Shown here one piece after another: positions 1 through 11,640 of a DNA stretch of 64,000 nt (position 1 is its first letter; each line of letters starts with the position of its first letter). This DNA is from Bos javanicus. Its lineage: Eukaryota; Chordata; Mammalia; Artiodactyla; Bovidae. The notes beneath the pieces were generated by a model, which was given only the letters and a program-made list of their open reading frames with translations, was not told where the DNA came from and ran no database searches. The position numbers were made by a program, and so were the translations under genes. The stretch covers positions 52,774,829-52,838,828 of the forward strand of contig NC_083880.1 of NCBI RefSeq assembly GCF_032452875.1. The letters run 5' to 3'.

Positions 1-216
1 GCAGTCCATGGGGTCGCTAAGAGTTGGACACGACTGAGCGACTTCACTTTCACTTTTCACTTTCATGCATTGGAGAAGGAAATGGCAACCCACTCCAGTG
101 TTCTTGCCTGGAGAATCCCAGGGATGGGGGAGCCTAGTGGGCTGCCGTCTATGGGGTCGCACAGAGTCGGACATGACTGAAGTGACTTAGCAGCAGCAGC
201 GGCAGCAGCCTGAGTT
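1..216 (+). mobile_element. Bov-A2 SINE, cut by window start
   Basis: The second part of a ruminant Bov-A2 dimer. It has the gagcgacttcactttcac linker, the ggcaacccactccagtgttc monomer, the tctatggggtcgcacagag end and an impure (CAG)n tail at about 189-210. The first monomer is mostly outside the window. Confidence 0.88.
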
Positions 217-1014
217 TAGAGCCCATATTCTAAATATAGTGTTACACAGTGAATTAACTTTCCAGCCTCACTGAAATTCTTCCATTTCCTTATTTCTGCA
301 ACAAAAAGCAAATGCTATTTGTTGGGAAAGGAACAGGTATAGCTGGAATACAGCAGGAATACAAGGAGGTAGCCATGCTCTTGCCTCTCTGGTCCAGGCA
401 TCACTGTTTAAGATTCCTCTCTTTCTCTTGCCAGCCACTGAACATACTAGATCTTGTGTCAGGAAAGACACCGTGGAAGGTTGAGTTAGACACACTCCTG
501 CCACCAGGCGTTACATAGTTCAGAATCCCTTAATTAATTCACGCACTCGTTCTGAGACAAGCTGGGACCTGGGACCCGGGACCCTGTGCTGCAGTGCTAG
601 AACTTGGACAAATATCTCCTTGAGCAGCAAAATGCAAAGAAACTATAAGGGACTAAAAAAAACTGCGTGCAGGCAGAGTTGGGGCAAATTATGAACAATA
701 AGATACGAAAGACCAAAATAACCCAACTGCTACTTCTGAAGAATCCAGAGCAAAAGCACAGTGATGGGAGCAAAAGCAGGGTACTGTACATGACCTGTGA
801 ATACAACACTGCCAAAGCAGTGGGCAGACCACTTAAACCACCCCTCTGGCCTGACCCCTACCCTCATCCTATGTAAGGTACCAGCTCGCCCCCACCTTGG
901 GGAGTGAGCAAGCAAAGGAAGCTGTTACTTGTTCTCATTCCCCTCTGCTGCATCAGGGGCCCCAGTGAAACCTTGCCTGAATTTGTCTGGCCTCTTATCA
1001 ATTTCTATTGATTT
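217..1014. other. Unique intergenic sequence
   Basis: No gene, RNA or recognisable repeat. The short open frames here have no coding features I recognise. Confidence 0.6.
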
Positions 1015-1025
1015 AGGACGCCAAG

Positions 1026-1233
1026 TAGGCTTCCCTGGTGGCTCAGATGATAAAGAATCTGCCTTCAATGTGGGAGACTTGGGTTCGATCCCTGGGTTGG
1101 GAAGATCCCCTGGAGGAGGAAATGGCAACCCACTCCAGTATTCTTACCTGGACAATTCCTTGTACAGAGGAGCCTGGCCAGCTAAAGTCCATGGAGTCAC
1201 AAAGAGTCAGAGTGACTAACACACACACACACA
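1026..1233 (+). mobile_element. Bov-tA SINE with target-site duplication
   Basis: It starts with the tRNA-like head (cttccctggtggctcag, B-box ggttcgatccc) and ends in an (AC)n tail. Flanking copies aggacgccaag (1015-1025) and aggaggccaag (1234-1244) form an 11-bp duplication with one mismatch, which fixes the ends. Confidence 0.88.
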
Positions 1234-1244
1234 AGGAGGCCAAG

Positions 1245-2004
1245 AACAACTCGATCATTTATAAAATGCTTATTAATACCTGCTCTTGGCAAAGTGATAA
1301 TGAAGGTCTGGGGAGGTGGGGGAGATAAAAATGAGTAAGAGACACTCTCCAGCCTTAAGGAAACTCAACATTTATAAGAAAGAGAAAACAAGTACATAAA
1401 ATAATTATGGACATGGTAGAAATGGATAATTCCTAAGAAGTGCATAAACAGAAAATGTGTTAGAAGTGAGAGAGGCCATTACCAGTAAGTTTCTTGGGAA
1501 ACATAAAAAAAAGTAATTTAATTCTACTGGGAAAATTATGTTCTTTTTGTGAATCCTTAAGTGCTCTTTTTTTAAAAAATTAAATCTCAAATCTAAAATA
1601 CTCTTGCACCTAACTTCCCACTTTCCTGTCCTGAAGCATTCTTCAAGCTCTCAAGGAGAGGAAAACAGAAGAAGATGATGAAACAATTAAAAGTGATAGT
1701 CTCTTGGCTCTGACTATGTTCAGGCCAGCACAGCCTGGATGGTTCTCAGACCAGTAACTTCAGAAAGCCAGATTCTCCTCATTAACCTTATTGAGAACTC
1801 TGCGGAACAGAGAGGTGTGAGGGGTGACTTCCAGGTAAAGATGTTAAGAGTGAATATATACAGTCATTTCCTGAAACCCTGCTAAAATGGCAGGAAGGAA
1901 TTCCTATGCAAAAATCATAAATGCACAAGGATGGGATAACTAGGGTGAAGGTCACAGCAGCAAAACTTTAAAATCTAAATAACAGAAAGAAGAATGGCAA
2001 CTTA
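1245..2004. other. Unique intergenic sequence
   Basis: AT-rich DNA without a gene or named repeat. Confidence 0.55.
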
Positions 2005-2142
2005 CTGCTGCTGCTGCTGCTAAGTTGCGTCAGTCGTGTCCAACTCTGTGCAACCCCATAGATGGCAGCCCAACAGGCTCCTCTGTCCCTGGGATTCTCC
2101 AGGCAAGAATACTGGAGTGGGTTGCCATTGCCTTCTCTGGGG
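2005..2142 (-). mobile_element. Bov-A2 SINE monomer
   Basis: A (CTG)n start, then taagttgcgtcagtcgtgtcc and the ggcaagaatactggagtgg end. It is a single monomer in reverse orientation. Confidence 0.85.
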
Positions 2143-2737
2143 CAACTTACTAGCAGATCTGAAAAAAAGAAAACCTATTCCTTACCTGGCAATAGAGAAA
2201 TCCAGGTAGTGGAGGAAACCAACCCAACAGTCATTGTGGAGTTTCCCAAAGACTCCAGAACTGACAGCACCAGGCACCTCTGTAAATGGAGGTTGGAGTT
2301 GGAGATGGGGCTTATGGTAATAAGTAAGATTTGGTTGAAAATCTGTTTATGAAGCAGTCAGCGCCAGGTCCCTCCCTCATTCTGTGAACTGAATGATTTC
2401 TCCTTCCCTTTGCCAGGAAATCTTTACTCTTTGCATAGAATACAACAGCATGCACATTTGAGGTCTAGAGTCCTACAATGAAGCTAAGGGTACTGAGGGG
2501 ATGTTTCCATACTAGGTGTTGAGATGCTGGCCCATCACACCTCTACCTTCTTCTCACACTTTCTACCTATGATGCTGGCAGCTGGGAGGAAGCACTTTTC
2601 ACAAGGCTGACCACCTCAAAAGATCTAAAAATACTGGGTTGGAGTTTCCCCAGTGATCATCCTATGACACTTGGTCCACAAGCTTCACCTACCCTCTTGG
2701 AGCTTCCCATCACCAATCACCACGTCAGTTCCCACTT
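2143..2737. other. Unique intergenic sequence
   Basis: No gene or recognisable repeat up to the poly-T at 2738. Confidence 0.55.
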
Positions 2738-2773
2738 TTTTTTTTTTTTTTGAAATTGATGTATCATTGATTT

Positions 2774-2976
2774 GGGCTTCCCTGATGGCTCAGTGGTAAA
2801 GAGTCTGTCAGCAATGCAGGAGACCCAGGTTCGGGAAGACCCTCTGGAGAAGGGAATGGCAACCCACTCCAGTATTCTTGCCTGGAGAATTCCATGGACA
2901 GAAGAACCTGTTGGGCTACAGTCCATGGGGTTGCAAAATGTCAGACACGACTGAGCAATTAATACTTTTACTTTCC
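2774..2976 (+). mobile_element. Bov-tA SINE nested in L1 3' UTR
   Basis: tRNA-like head cttccctgatggctcagtgg, then the BovA-type tail. It is bracketed by a perfect 11-bp duplication, atcattgattt, at 2763-2773 and 2977-2987. The flanking L1 sequence is continuous across the insert. Confidence 0.9.
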
Positions 2977-3047
2977 ATCATTGATTTACAATGTTGTATT
3001 AGTTTCCTGTGTACAGCAACATGATTCAGTTATGTATATGTGTATAT

Positions 3048-3049
<2 letters not shown>

Positions 3050-3080
<31 letters not shown>
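3050..3080 (+). repeat. (CA)n microsatellite
   Basis: About 15 uninterrupted CA units in the L1 3' UTR just before a SINE. Confidence 0.95.
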
Positions 3081-3086
<6 letters not shown>

Positions 3087-3300
3087 GGCTTCCCAGATGG
3101 CTCAGTGGGTAAAGAATCAGCCTGCAATGCAGGAGATGTGGGTAAAGAATTCCTGGGTTGGGAAGGTCCCCTGGAGGAGGGCATGGCAACTCACTCCAGA
3201 TTTCTTGACTGGAGAATCCCATAGACAGAGGAGCCTGGAGGGCTACAGTCCATAGTGTTGCAAAAAGTTAGACACAACTGAAGTGACTGAGCACACATGC
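3087..3300 (+). mobile_element. Bov-tA SINE nested in L1 3' UTR
   Basis: Head caggcttcccagatggctca, then the standard body, ending near gagcacacatgc. The B-box region is rearranged (gtgggtaaagaattcc instead of gggttcgatccc). Confidence 0.82.
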
Positions 3301-3377
3301 ATGTATATGTATATTCTTTTCCAGATTCCTCTCCATTATAGGTTATAGAAGATATTGACTCCAGTTCCTTCGCTATG

Positions 3378-3589
3378 CTTCCCTGGTGGCTCAGACGGTA
3401 AACATGTCTGTCTACAATGCGGGAGACCTGGGTTTGATCCCTGGGTGGGGAAGATCTCCTGGAGAAAGAAATGGCAACCCATTCCAGTATTCTTGCCCGG
3501 AAAATCCCATGGACGGAGGAGCCTGGTAGGCTACAGTCCATGGGGTCACAAAGAGTTTGGACACGACTGAGTGACTTCACTTTCACTTT
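3378..3589 (+). mobile_element. Bov-tA SINE nested in L1 3' UTR
   Basis: tRNA-like head cttccctggtggctcagacg with B-box gggtttgatccc. Flanked by ccttcgctatg (3367-3377) and cctttgctatg (3590-3600), an 11-bp duplication with one mismatch. Confidence 0.88.
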
Positions 3590-3626
3590 CCTTTGCTATG
3601 AAACAGGTCCTTGTGTTTCTCCTAAG

Positions 3627-3905
3627 GAAATGGCAACCCACTCCAGTGTTCTTGCCTGGAGAATCCCAGGGACGGTGGAGCCTGATGGGCTGCAGTCCAT
3701 GGGGTTGCTGAGGTTGGACACGACTGAGCGACTTCACTTTCACTTTTCACTTTCATGCATTGGAGAAGGAAATGGCAACCCACTCCAGTGTTCTTGCCTG
3801 GAGAATCCCAGGGATGGGGAAGCCTGGTGGGCTGCTGTCTATGGGGTCGCACAGAGTCGGACACGACTGAAGTGGCTTAGCTTAGCTTAGCTTAGCTTAG
3901 CTTAG
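3627..3905 (+). mobile_element. Bov-A2 SINE dimer with CTTAG tail
   Basis: Two Bov-A2 monomers with the actttcacttttcactttc linker. The tail is six CTTAG pentamers (3876-3905) instead of the usual CAG repeat. Confidence 0.88.
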
Positions 3906-4164
3906 TGTGTATCTGTTAATCTCAAACTCCCAATTTATCCCTCCCCCTTTCCCCTTTGGTAACAGTGAGCTTGTTTTCTTTGTGAGTCTCTTTCTGTTGT
4001 GTTCACTTGCATCATTTTTAAAGATTCTACATATAAGTGATGTTGTATGATATTATTCTTTGTCTGACTTATTTCACTTAGTATGATAATCTCTAGGTTC
4101 ATCTATATTGCTGCAAATGGTATTATTTCATTATTTTTATAGCTAAGTAATAGTTCATTGTGTA

Positions 4165-7100
4165 TGCATACAACATCTTCTTTATCCACTCATCTGTTGA
4201 TGGACACTTATGTTGCTTCTATGTCTTGGTTATTGTAAATAGTGCTTCTGTGAACATTGGGGCACATATGTTTTTTCAAATTAGAGTTTTCATCTTTTCT
4301 GGATATATGCCATTAGTGGGATTGCTGCATCATATTTGTAACTCTATTTTTAATTTTTGAAGGAACCTCCTACAATTCTCCATAGTGGTTGCACCAATTT
4401 ACATTTCCACATTTTCTCCACACCCTCTCTAGCATTTATTGTTTGTAGACTTTTTGAGGATGGTCATTCTGATTGGTGTGAGGTGATATACCTCATTGTA
4501 ATTTTGATTTTCATTTCTGTAATAATTAGTGATGTTGAATGTCTTTTTACATGCCTGTTGGCCATCTGTATGTTTTATTGGAGACATGTTTGTTTAGGTC
4601 ATTTGCTCATTTCTTGATTTGGTTGTTTGTTTGTTTTTGATATTCAACTCTATGGGATGCTTGCATATTTTGGGAATTAATCCTTTGTTGGGTGCATTGT
4701 TTGCAAATATTTTCTCCCATTTCAAACATTGTCTTTTCACTTTTATAGTTTCCTTTGTTGTGCAGAAGCTTTTGCATTTGATTAGGTCACTTTTGTTTAC
4801 TTCCACTTTTATTTCTTTTGCCTTGGAAAACTGACCGAAGAAAACATTGGTATGATTTATGTCAGAAAATGTTTTGCCTGTGTTCTCTTCTAGGAATGTC
4901 ATGGTGTCATGTCTCATATTTAACTCTTTAAGCCATTTTGAGTTTATTTTTGTGTGTGGTGTGAGGGAGTGTTCTTACTTCATCAATTTACATGTGAGTA
5001 TCCAGCTTTCCCAACACCACTTTCTGAAGAGACTGTTTTTTCTCCATTGTATAGTCTTGCCTCATTTTTTGAAGATTAATTGACCCTATGTGTATGAGTT
5101 TATTTCTGGGCTCTCTATTCTGTTCCACGTGTCTGTTTTGGTGCCAATACCATGCTGTTTTGATAACTGTAGCTTTGTAGTATTTGCTGAAGTCTGGGAG
5201 GGTTATTCCTGCAGCTTTGCTTTTTTTCCTCAGGATTGCTTTGGCAATTCTCAGTCTATTTGAAATCTGTAGATTGCTTTGGGCAGTGTGGCCATTTAAA
5301 CAATATTAATTTCTTCCAATCCAAGAACATGGGATATCTTTCCATTTCTTTGAATCATCTTCAATTTCCATAATGTTTCATAGTTCTCAGTGTTAAAGTC
5401 TTTCACCTCCTTGGTCAGGTTTATTCTTAAACCCAGGAATTTTTTTTTTTTTTGGTGTGATTTTAAATGAGATTGGTTTTTAATTTCTCTAATATTTCAT
5501 TATTAGTGTAAAGAAATGCAACCAATTTCTGTATGATAATTTTGTATCCTGCCACCTTGCTGAGCTCATTTATGAGTTCCAATAGTTTTTGTGTGGTGTC
5601 TTTAGACTCTTCTATATAAAGTATCTTGTCATCTGCACATAATTGTGATTTGACTTCTTCCCTTCCAAGTTGGAAATCTTTTATTTCTTTTTCCTTTCTG
5701 ATTGTTATGTCTAAGACTTCCAATACCATGTTGAATAAAAGTAGTGAGAGTGGGCATCCTTATTCCAGAATTTAATGGGAAGGCTTTCAGCTTTTTTTCT
5801 TTGGTGTGTTGGCTGTAGGTTTCTCATAAATAGCTTTTATTATGTTCAGATAGTTTTTTTTTCTACCCACAGTTTGGCAAGAGTTTTTTTTTTTATCATG
5901 AATGAATGTTGAATTTTATGAAATGCTTTCTCTGCATCTATTGAGATGATCGTGTGGTTCTGTCTTTTCTTTTGATGTGGTGTGTCACAGTGATTGATCT
6001 GCACATGTTGAACCACTCTTGTGACCCTGGGATAAATCCAACTTGATCATAGTGTATAACCCTTTTTGTGTGTTATTTGATTCAGTTTGCTAATATTTTG
6101 TTGAGGATTTTTGCCTCTATGTTCATCAAAGATATTGGATTGTAATTTTTCCCTTTTGGTAGTGTCTTTTTCTAGTTTTGTTATCAGGGTGATGGTGGCT
6201 TCATAGACTGACTTTGGGAGAGTTCCTTCCTCTTCTGTCTTTTCGAAGAGTTTGAGAAGGGGTCATAAAAATTCTTTGTATATTTGGTAGAATTCCCAGT
6301 AAATCCATCTTGTCCTGAACTTTTGTCTGTAGGGAGTTTTAAAATTACACATTCTACTTCACATTTAGTGATTGATCTGTTCAAATTATTTTTCTTCTTG
6401 ATTCAGTTTTGACAGGATGTATGTTTCTAGAAACTTGTCCATTTATTCTAGGTTGTCCATTTTTTGTTGGCTCTTATGGTATTTTGTGTATCTATAGTAT
6501 AGGTTGTTATTTTTCCTCTTTCAATTCTTCTTTATTTAGGTCCTCTCTTTTCTTGGTGAGCCTGGCCAGAGATTTGTTGATTTCATTTATCTTTTCAAAA
6601 GACCAGTTCTTGGTTTTATTGATTTTTTTCTATATTTTAATGTCTATTTTAATTTCTCTCTAATCTTTATTATTTCCTTCCTCTGCTGTGACTTTAAGTT
6701 TTATTTGTTATTCTTTTCTTAATTCTTTTAGGTAGTAGATTAGGTTGCTTGTTTTGTATTTTTCTTATTTTTTTAAGGAAGGCCTGTATCACCATGAACT
6801 TTCCTTTTAGTATGGCTTTTGCCACATCCCATATTTTGTATGATTGTGCTTTCATTTTCATTTGTCTTATGGCATTTTACAATTTCCTCTTTGATTTCAT
6901 TGTTGAATTATTAGTTTTTTAGTAGAATGTTTTTTAGTCTCATGTAATTTTTGCTTTTGTTTCTTGCTTTTCTTTCTGTGGTTGATTCATAATTTCATGT
7001 TATTGTGGTCAGAAAATATGCTTGAAATAATTTCTATCATCTTAAATTTGTTGAAACTTATTTTGTATCCTAGTATGTGGTCTATTCTTGAGACTGTTCC

Positions 7101-7800
7101 ATATGCACTTGAAAAGGATATGTGTTCTGTTTTCTTAGATGTAATGTCCTGAAGATTTCAATTAAGTTTAACTGTTCTATTGTGTCATTTATTTATTTAT
7201 TTTTTATTATTGTTTTTTCTTTTCTTTTTTTTATTTTTTAACTTTACAATATTGCATTGGTTTTGCCATATATCAACATAAATAACATGAATCCACGACA
7301 GGTATATCTCTGTTGCCTTATTAATCTGTCTGAAATATCTGTCCATTGAAATCAGTGAGAATGTTAAAGTCTCCTACTATTATTGTATTCCCATCAGTTT
7401 CTCCCTTTACATCTCTGTTAGTATTTGTTTTATGTGTTTAGGTGCTCCTCTATTGGGTGTAATATGTTAATGAGTGCAATACTCTCTCCTTGTATTAATC
7501 CTTTTGTCATTATATAATGTCCTTCTTGATCTTTCTTTGTGGCCTTTGTTTTAAAGTCTATTTTGTCTTACATGAATATGGCTATCCCCACTTTCTTGTC
7601 ATTTCCTTATGCATAAAATATCTTTTACCGTCTTCTCACTTTCAATCTATATGTGTCTTTTGCCCTAAGTTGGGTCTCCTTTGGCAGCATATTGTATAGT
7701 TTTGTTTTATTATCCAATCTTCCACTGTTTGTCTTTTGATCAGGGCATTCAGTCCATTGACATTTAAAGTCATATTGATAGATGTGTATTTATTACCATT
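4165..7800 (-). pseudogene. L1 ORF2 remnant (endonuclease-reverse transcriptase)
   Basis: Read on the minus strand, the frame fragments follow the L1 ORF2 order: endonuclease start near 7800, reverse transcriptase in the middle (LCADDKILYIEES near 5600-5640) and the C-terminal Cys-rich part near 4300-4400. Many stops and shifts. It would have encoded the nicking and copying enzyme of L1 and is not functional as it stands. Confidence 0.8.
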
Positions 7801-9238
7801 TTAACTTTGTTTTCCAGTTGACTACGTATTTCCTTTGTTACTTTCTTTTTTTTTTGTTTTTCCTTTTGTGGTTTGATTTTTTTTCTATTATGCTTGAGTA
7901 CCTTTCTGTTTGGTTTTGTGAATCTATTGTATGTTTTTGAGTTGTAGTTGCCCTGGTTTTCAAGTATATTAACCTGTCATTATATCTGTGTACTTTAGAC
8001 TGGTACTCATATAAGCTCAAACACATTCTAAAAGGTCTACATTTTCTTACCCCTTTCCCCACATTTTGTAATTTTCATGTCTTATTTTACATCATCATGT
8101 TTATCATCTTGCTATTCACTGTAGTTAAAATTGCTTTCACAGAATTTTCTGATTTTTTTAAAAAATGTAGGTACTGGCTAATTTAAGTGGTCTTCAATCC
8201 TTATGTATTTTTACCTTTCTTATTGTCATTTTCACTTTCCTATAGATTATCTGTTTCTTTCTTTAGGTTTGAGAAGTTTTCAGTCATAATTTCTTCAAAT
8301 AAACTTTTGATCCCTTTTCTCTTCCTTCTTTTGATTGTCATGCTTTCTATTATCCCATAGATGTCATATATTATTTCGATTTTTTCATTTTTCTTTCTGC
8401 TGTTCTGAGTGGCGATTTTCACTATTCTACCTTCCAGATCACTTACTCATTCTTCTGTATTATTCAGTTAGTTATTTGTTGCCTTTGGTTTGGTTTTCAT
8501 CTTGGCAATTGAGTTGTCTAATGTTGATTGGCTTTTCTTTATAGTTTCTAGTTCCTTGTTACAATGATCCACATTTCTGTCAGTAGTCTTTCTTAATTCC
8601 TTCAGCATTTTTACTACCTCCCTTTTGAACTTGGGATCTGGTGGTTTGGAGAGGTCTGATTCACTGTTATCTCAGGGGATTCCCCTTGTTCTTTTAATTG
8701 AGGGCGGTTCCTCTGCTTTTCTCATTTTATTTGTACATTTCTGGCTTTATGAATTTAGAAGCAGCAGTTGTCTACTATGGTCTTGAAGGGCTCCTTTTAT
8801 GTAAGAGTGTCCCCGTTGCCTACGTGAGTCCAGTAGTTTTGGTGCAAGGACTGTTTTTGGTGTGGATGCCTACCACTTCTTTCTTCAGAGTGTGCTGGCC
8901 ATTATCTCCTTGATAGGGGTATGTTTGTTGTTGTGGTGATGACAACGCACAATGGATGCTGGATGGGGCCTCCTCTTTACTCTGTGGATGTCATGGCCCA
9001 GTTGGGGTCAGAGTCTACTCCCAAAATATTGTAGTAGAAGTCCCCAGATGCAGTGTGAGGTAGGTGGGACTGGAGGGCTCATGCTGGGAAAGGAACTGCT
9101 GCATATTCCTCCCCAGGAGCTGTTTCCTGGGTTATGCACTCTGTGACATCACCTGCCACCTGGTATGTATGCCCACAACATACACTGTTATTCACACTGC
9201 CCTTAGCCCCACCCCTACTGTGGGAATGTTGATACTAA

Positions 9239-9523
9239 GCTTAGATGTCCCTCAGGTGCTGTGCTCACAAATCCGGTGGTATAACCTGCTGAAGCCATGC
9301 GCCCACACCTACAGTAGGAGTGCTGAGAATTGGCTTGGATTTTGGCCCTACATGTGTGTGTGCCCTCAAAGCCAGCTGCTGCTGGCTCCAGACGTGCCTC
9401 AGCTACAGGCGCCAGTAATCAGCTTAGATGTCTCTCAGTCACTTTGGTCACAAAGCTGCTGGTGTAAATCCACTGAAGCTGCATGCCCACACCTGCTCTA
9501 GGAGTGCCAGAAACTGGCTTAAA
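9239..9523 (-). repeat. Imperfect tandem units in the L1 5' UTR
   Basis: Two copies of a unit that starts gcttagatgtc (9239 and 9422) and contains gcccacacct (9301 and 9485), spaced 183-184 bp apart. Such repeats resemble promoter monomers known from rodent L1s. Their role here is inferred. Confidence 0.6.
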
Positions 9524-10040
9524 CTTCAGCCCTGCCTCCACTTGTGAGAAGCCCACTGGCTCATGCATGGTTCCAGAGCTTGCAGCTTTGGACTCATCCC
9601 CACTGTGAGCACGCAGAGAGTGAGGCTGCTAAGGCAGGACCACATACTTTCATTTGTATCCTTTGACAGTGGAGTTCTATGGTGGACCTGGACTCTATCT
9701 TGCACACACCCCAAGTTATGGCCCAGACCACACTAGTCTCTTTGGACTGGCTCCATGCAGCCGAACTTAGTCCTCGCCCTGGGTTTGTCCACTGAAGCTG
9801 GAGTTTCAGTTGCTGTGGACTTATTGGGCTGGGAAGTGAAGCCAGATGGCTAGGACCACCTGTGCTGGTTTCTTTCTGTCCTGCCCGCTATGAAGAAGCT
9901 GCTGTCCTTTCCTCTGCGTCTCTGAAGCTCCCTATCCATCCCAGTTGACCTTCCAGTTGGTGAAGGAGGTTCCCAGGGTGAGGGACCCTTCCCTTTGGGG
10001 AGGATGGGGAGTCGTGTCTACTTCATTTCATCCTTGCCCC

Positions 10041-10444
10041 TGATCTCTTTGCTCCCTACAATAATGAGTGGATCCTTTGGTGAAGTTGGCAACTCATCCT
10101 GAGTTTTATAGGTTGCACTCTTCAGGAGAGCAGGTTGTTGCCTTTCTTGGAGAACTGCCTTCTGAAAGAGCCCAGAGAGACTTGGTGGCTGTCAGGGGGT
10201 GAATAATTAGAACAAATTCACTTTCTCTGCCTCCCTTGTGTAAGCCCGTGGCAGACAATGTCCAGGTGTTGGGCAGGCCTGGCACAGTTAATGTCAGGAG
10301 GATGGAACAAACCTGCCCTTTGAGCTGGGTCTTGAAAAATGCTTCCAGCAGGTACAGGGTCATCTTCATGACCCTGTTTTTGGTTTTCTTTTTTCATTCT
10401 CAACTCTATAGATAAATGTGTTTAAAAGAACAACAAAAAAGTGT
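10041..10444. other. Sequence between two L1 5' ends, no gene seen
   Basis: Either the distal 5' UTR of the minus-strand L1 or older flanking DNA; I cannot decide by eye. Confidence 0.4.
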
Positions 10445-10462
10445 ATTTAAAAACAGAAAGTG
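10445..10462 (+). repeat. 18-bp target-site duplication, 5' copy
   Basis: atttaaaaacagaaagtg, identical to 19471-19488. It brackets the plus-strand L1. Confidence 0.92.
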
Positions 10463-11519
10463 GGAAGAACACGATGGGGGAGGAGTAGTTGTACGTGGAG
10501 TACATCTCTCTCCACGGATACATCAGGAATACACCTTCAGACACAGAAGTGCATGCAGAACACCAGCTGAGAGCAGATAGGAGTACCTGACTAGCAGAAA
10601 AGAATATATAGAACTACACAAAACTCAGTAAGATGAAGGAAATAGGGGGGAAAATAGGAGTGTTACTAGGACTGGACTTGCCCTTGGTGGGTGGGGGAAC
10701 TGAAGTAGGGCTCTGATCCCCACATTGGGGCAATTGTCTGAGTCAGAGGAGAAACATTTAAGGCTGAGAATGAAACAGCTGATCTGTGGCAACCTAGATG
10801 AAATGAGAATCAGACAGTCCTTGCTGCAGCCATATGTACCCCAGACAGGGATACAGGTCCCCTAGAAGGTGCAGCAGCTGGGAGTTGGACCTTAGGGATT
10901 GTGGAGCAATCCTAGGGCAAGGGCTGCTGTTGACTGCAGCAGAGATGGACTGAGGGGATGTGAGGGAGGAGACTGTGGTGGGAAATGCCTGTGGAGAAAA
11001 AGCCAGGCAACCATGGAAGCCAGCGGATACTGCTGAGTCATGTGGAGGGGGTGGAGCCATCACCAGAGCTTCTCCCTCCCCACAGGCCAGCTTTGACAGC
11101 TGAACTATAGAGAAGCTGGCCCATCAAGCACCTGATGCAGGGAACTACAGAGTAGGACCCCACCCAGGGTGCTCCTTTAATTGACTTATGCACCAATCTA
11201 CAGAATAGGACCCCAGTCGAGGGGGCCCTGTATGTGCCTGATGTGCTGAACAACAGAGAAGGACCCCAGACAAGGGAGCCCTCTAAGTGACTGAATGGAT
11301 GGAGCTATGGAGAAAAACTAGTCAAAGAGTCTTTCAGATCGCCAGCTACAAGAGGGTTGAAAAAAGACTCTGATAGGGCCATAACTCCAGTGACTGAGGC
11401 AGTCCATATCCCTGCACACTTGGTGCCCCCAAGGTCCCCACAAACCAAGCAGCTGCACTACCCTCATGCTCAACCCTTACTGGGACAGAGCTGCCACAGT
11501 CAAAAGAAAAAAGTCTTGT

Positions 11520-11640
11520 GTCTATGCATGTGGGGTTGCTTTGGTCTTGTCCAACTCTTTATGACCCTGTGGACTGTGGCCTGCCAGGCTTTTCAGCCAG
11601 GGGGGTTCTCCAGGCAAGAATACTGGAGTGTATTGGCCAA
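11520..11640 (-). mobile_element. Bov-A-type SINE fragment in L1 5' UTR
   Basis: cttgtccaactctttatgac through caggcaagaatactggagtg, matching the Bov-A monomer in reverse with small deletions. Confidence 0.75.

Larger units (their letters stand above)
2738..10040 (-). mobile_element. Nearly full-length artiodactyl L1, minus orientation, with four SINEs nested in its 3' end
   Basis: Poly-T at 2738-2753 is the reverse-complemented tail. The 3' UTR is split by SINEs at 2774-2976, 3087-3300, 3378-3589 and 3627-3905. ORF2 remnants run from about 4165 (C-terminal end) to about 7800 (endonuclease start). ORF1 remnants lie at about 8150-8700, including SLFEEIMTENF near 8300. A GC-richer 5' UTR with imperfect about 183-bp repeats continues to roughly 10040. 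Stops and frameshifts break both frames. The reverse-transcriptase motif reads CADD near 5630 instead of FADD. The 5' boundary is uncertain. Confidence 0.85.

Noticed and set aside
189..210. CAG triplet repeats, also at 21713, 28246, 38370 and 45027
   Set aside because: SINE tails, not a CRISPR array or a coding polyglutamine tract.
1026..1100. tRNA-like A and B boxes
   Set aside because: They are the head of a Bov-tA SINE (also at 2774, 3378, 20010 and 61890), not a folded tRNA gene.
3471..3890. 139-codon open frame on plus strand
   Set aside because: It lies across Bov-tA and Bov-A2 SINEs; the residues are SINE consensus read through, as with other short frames containing similar peptide strings.
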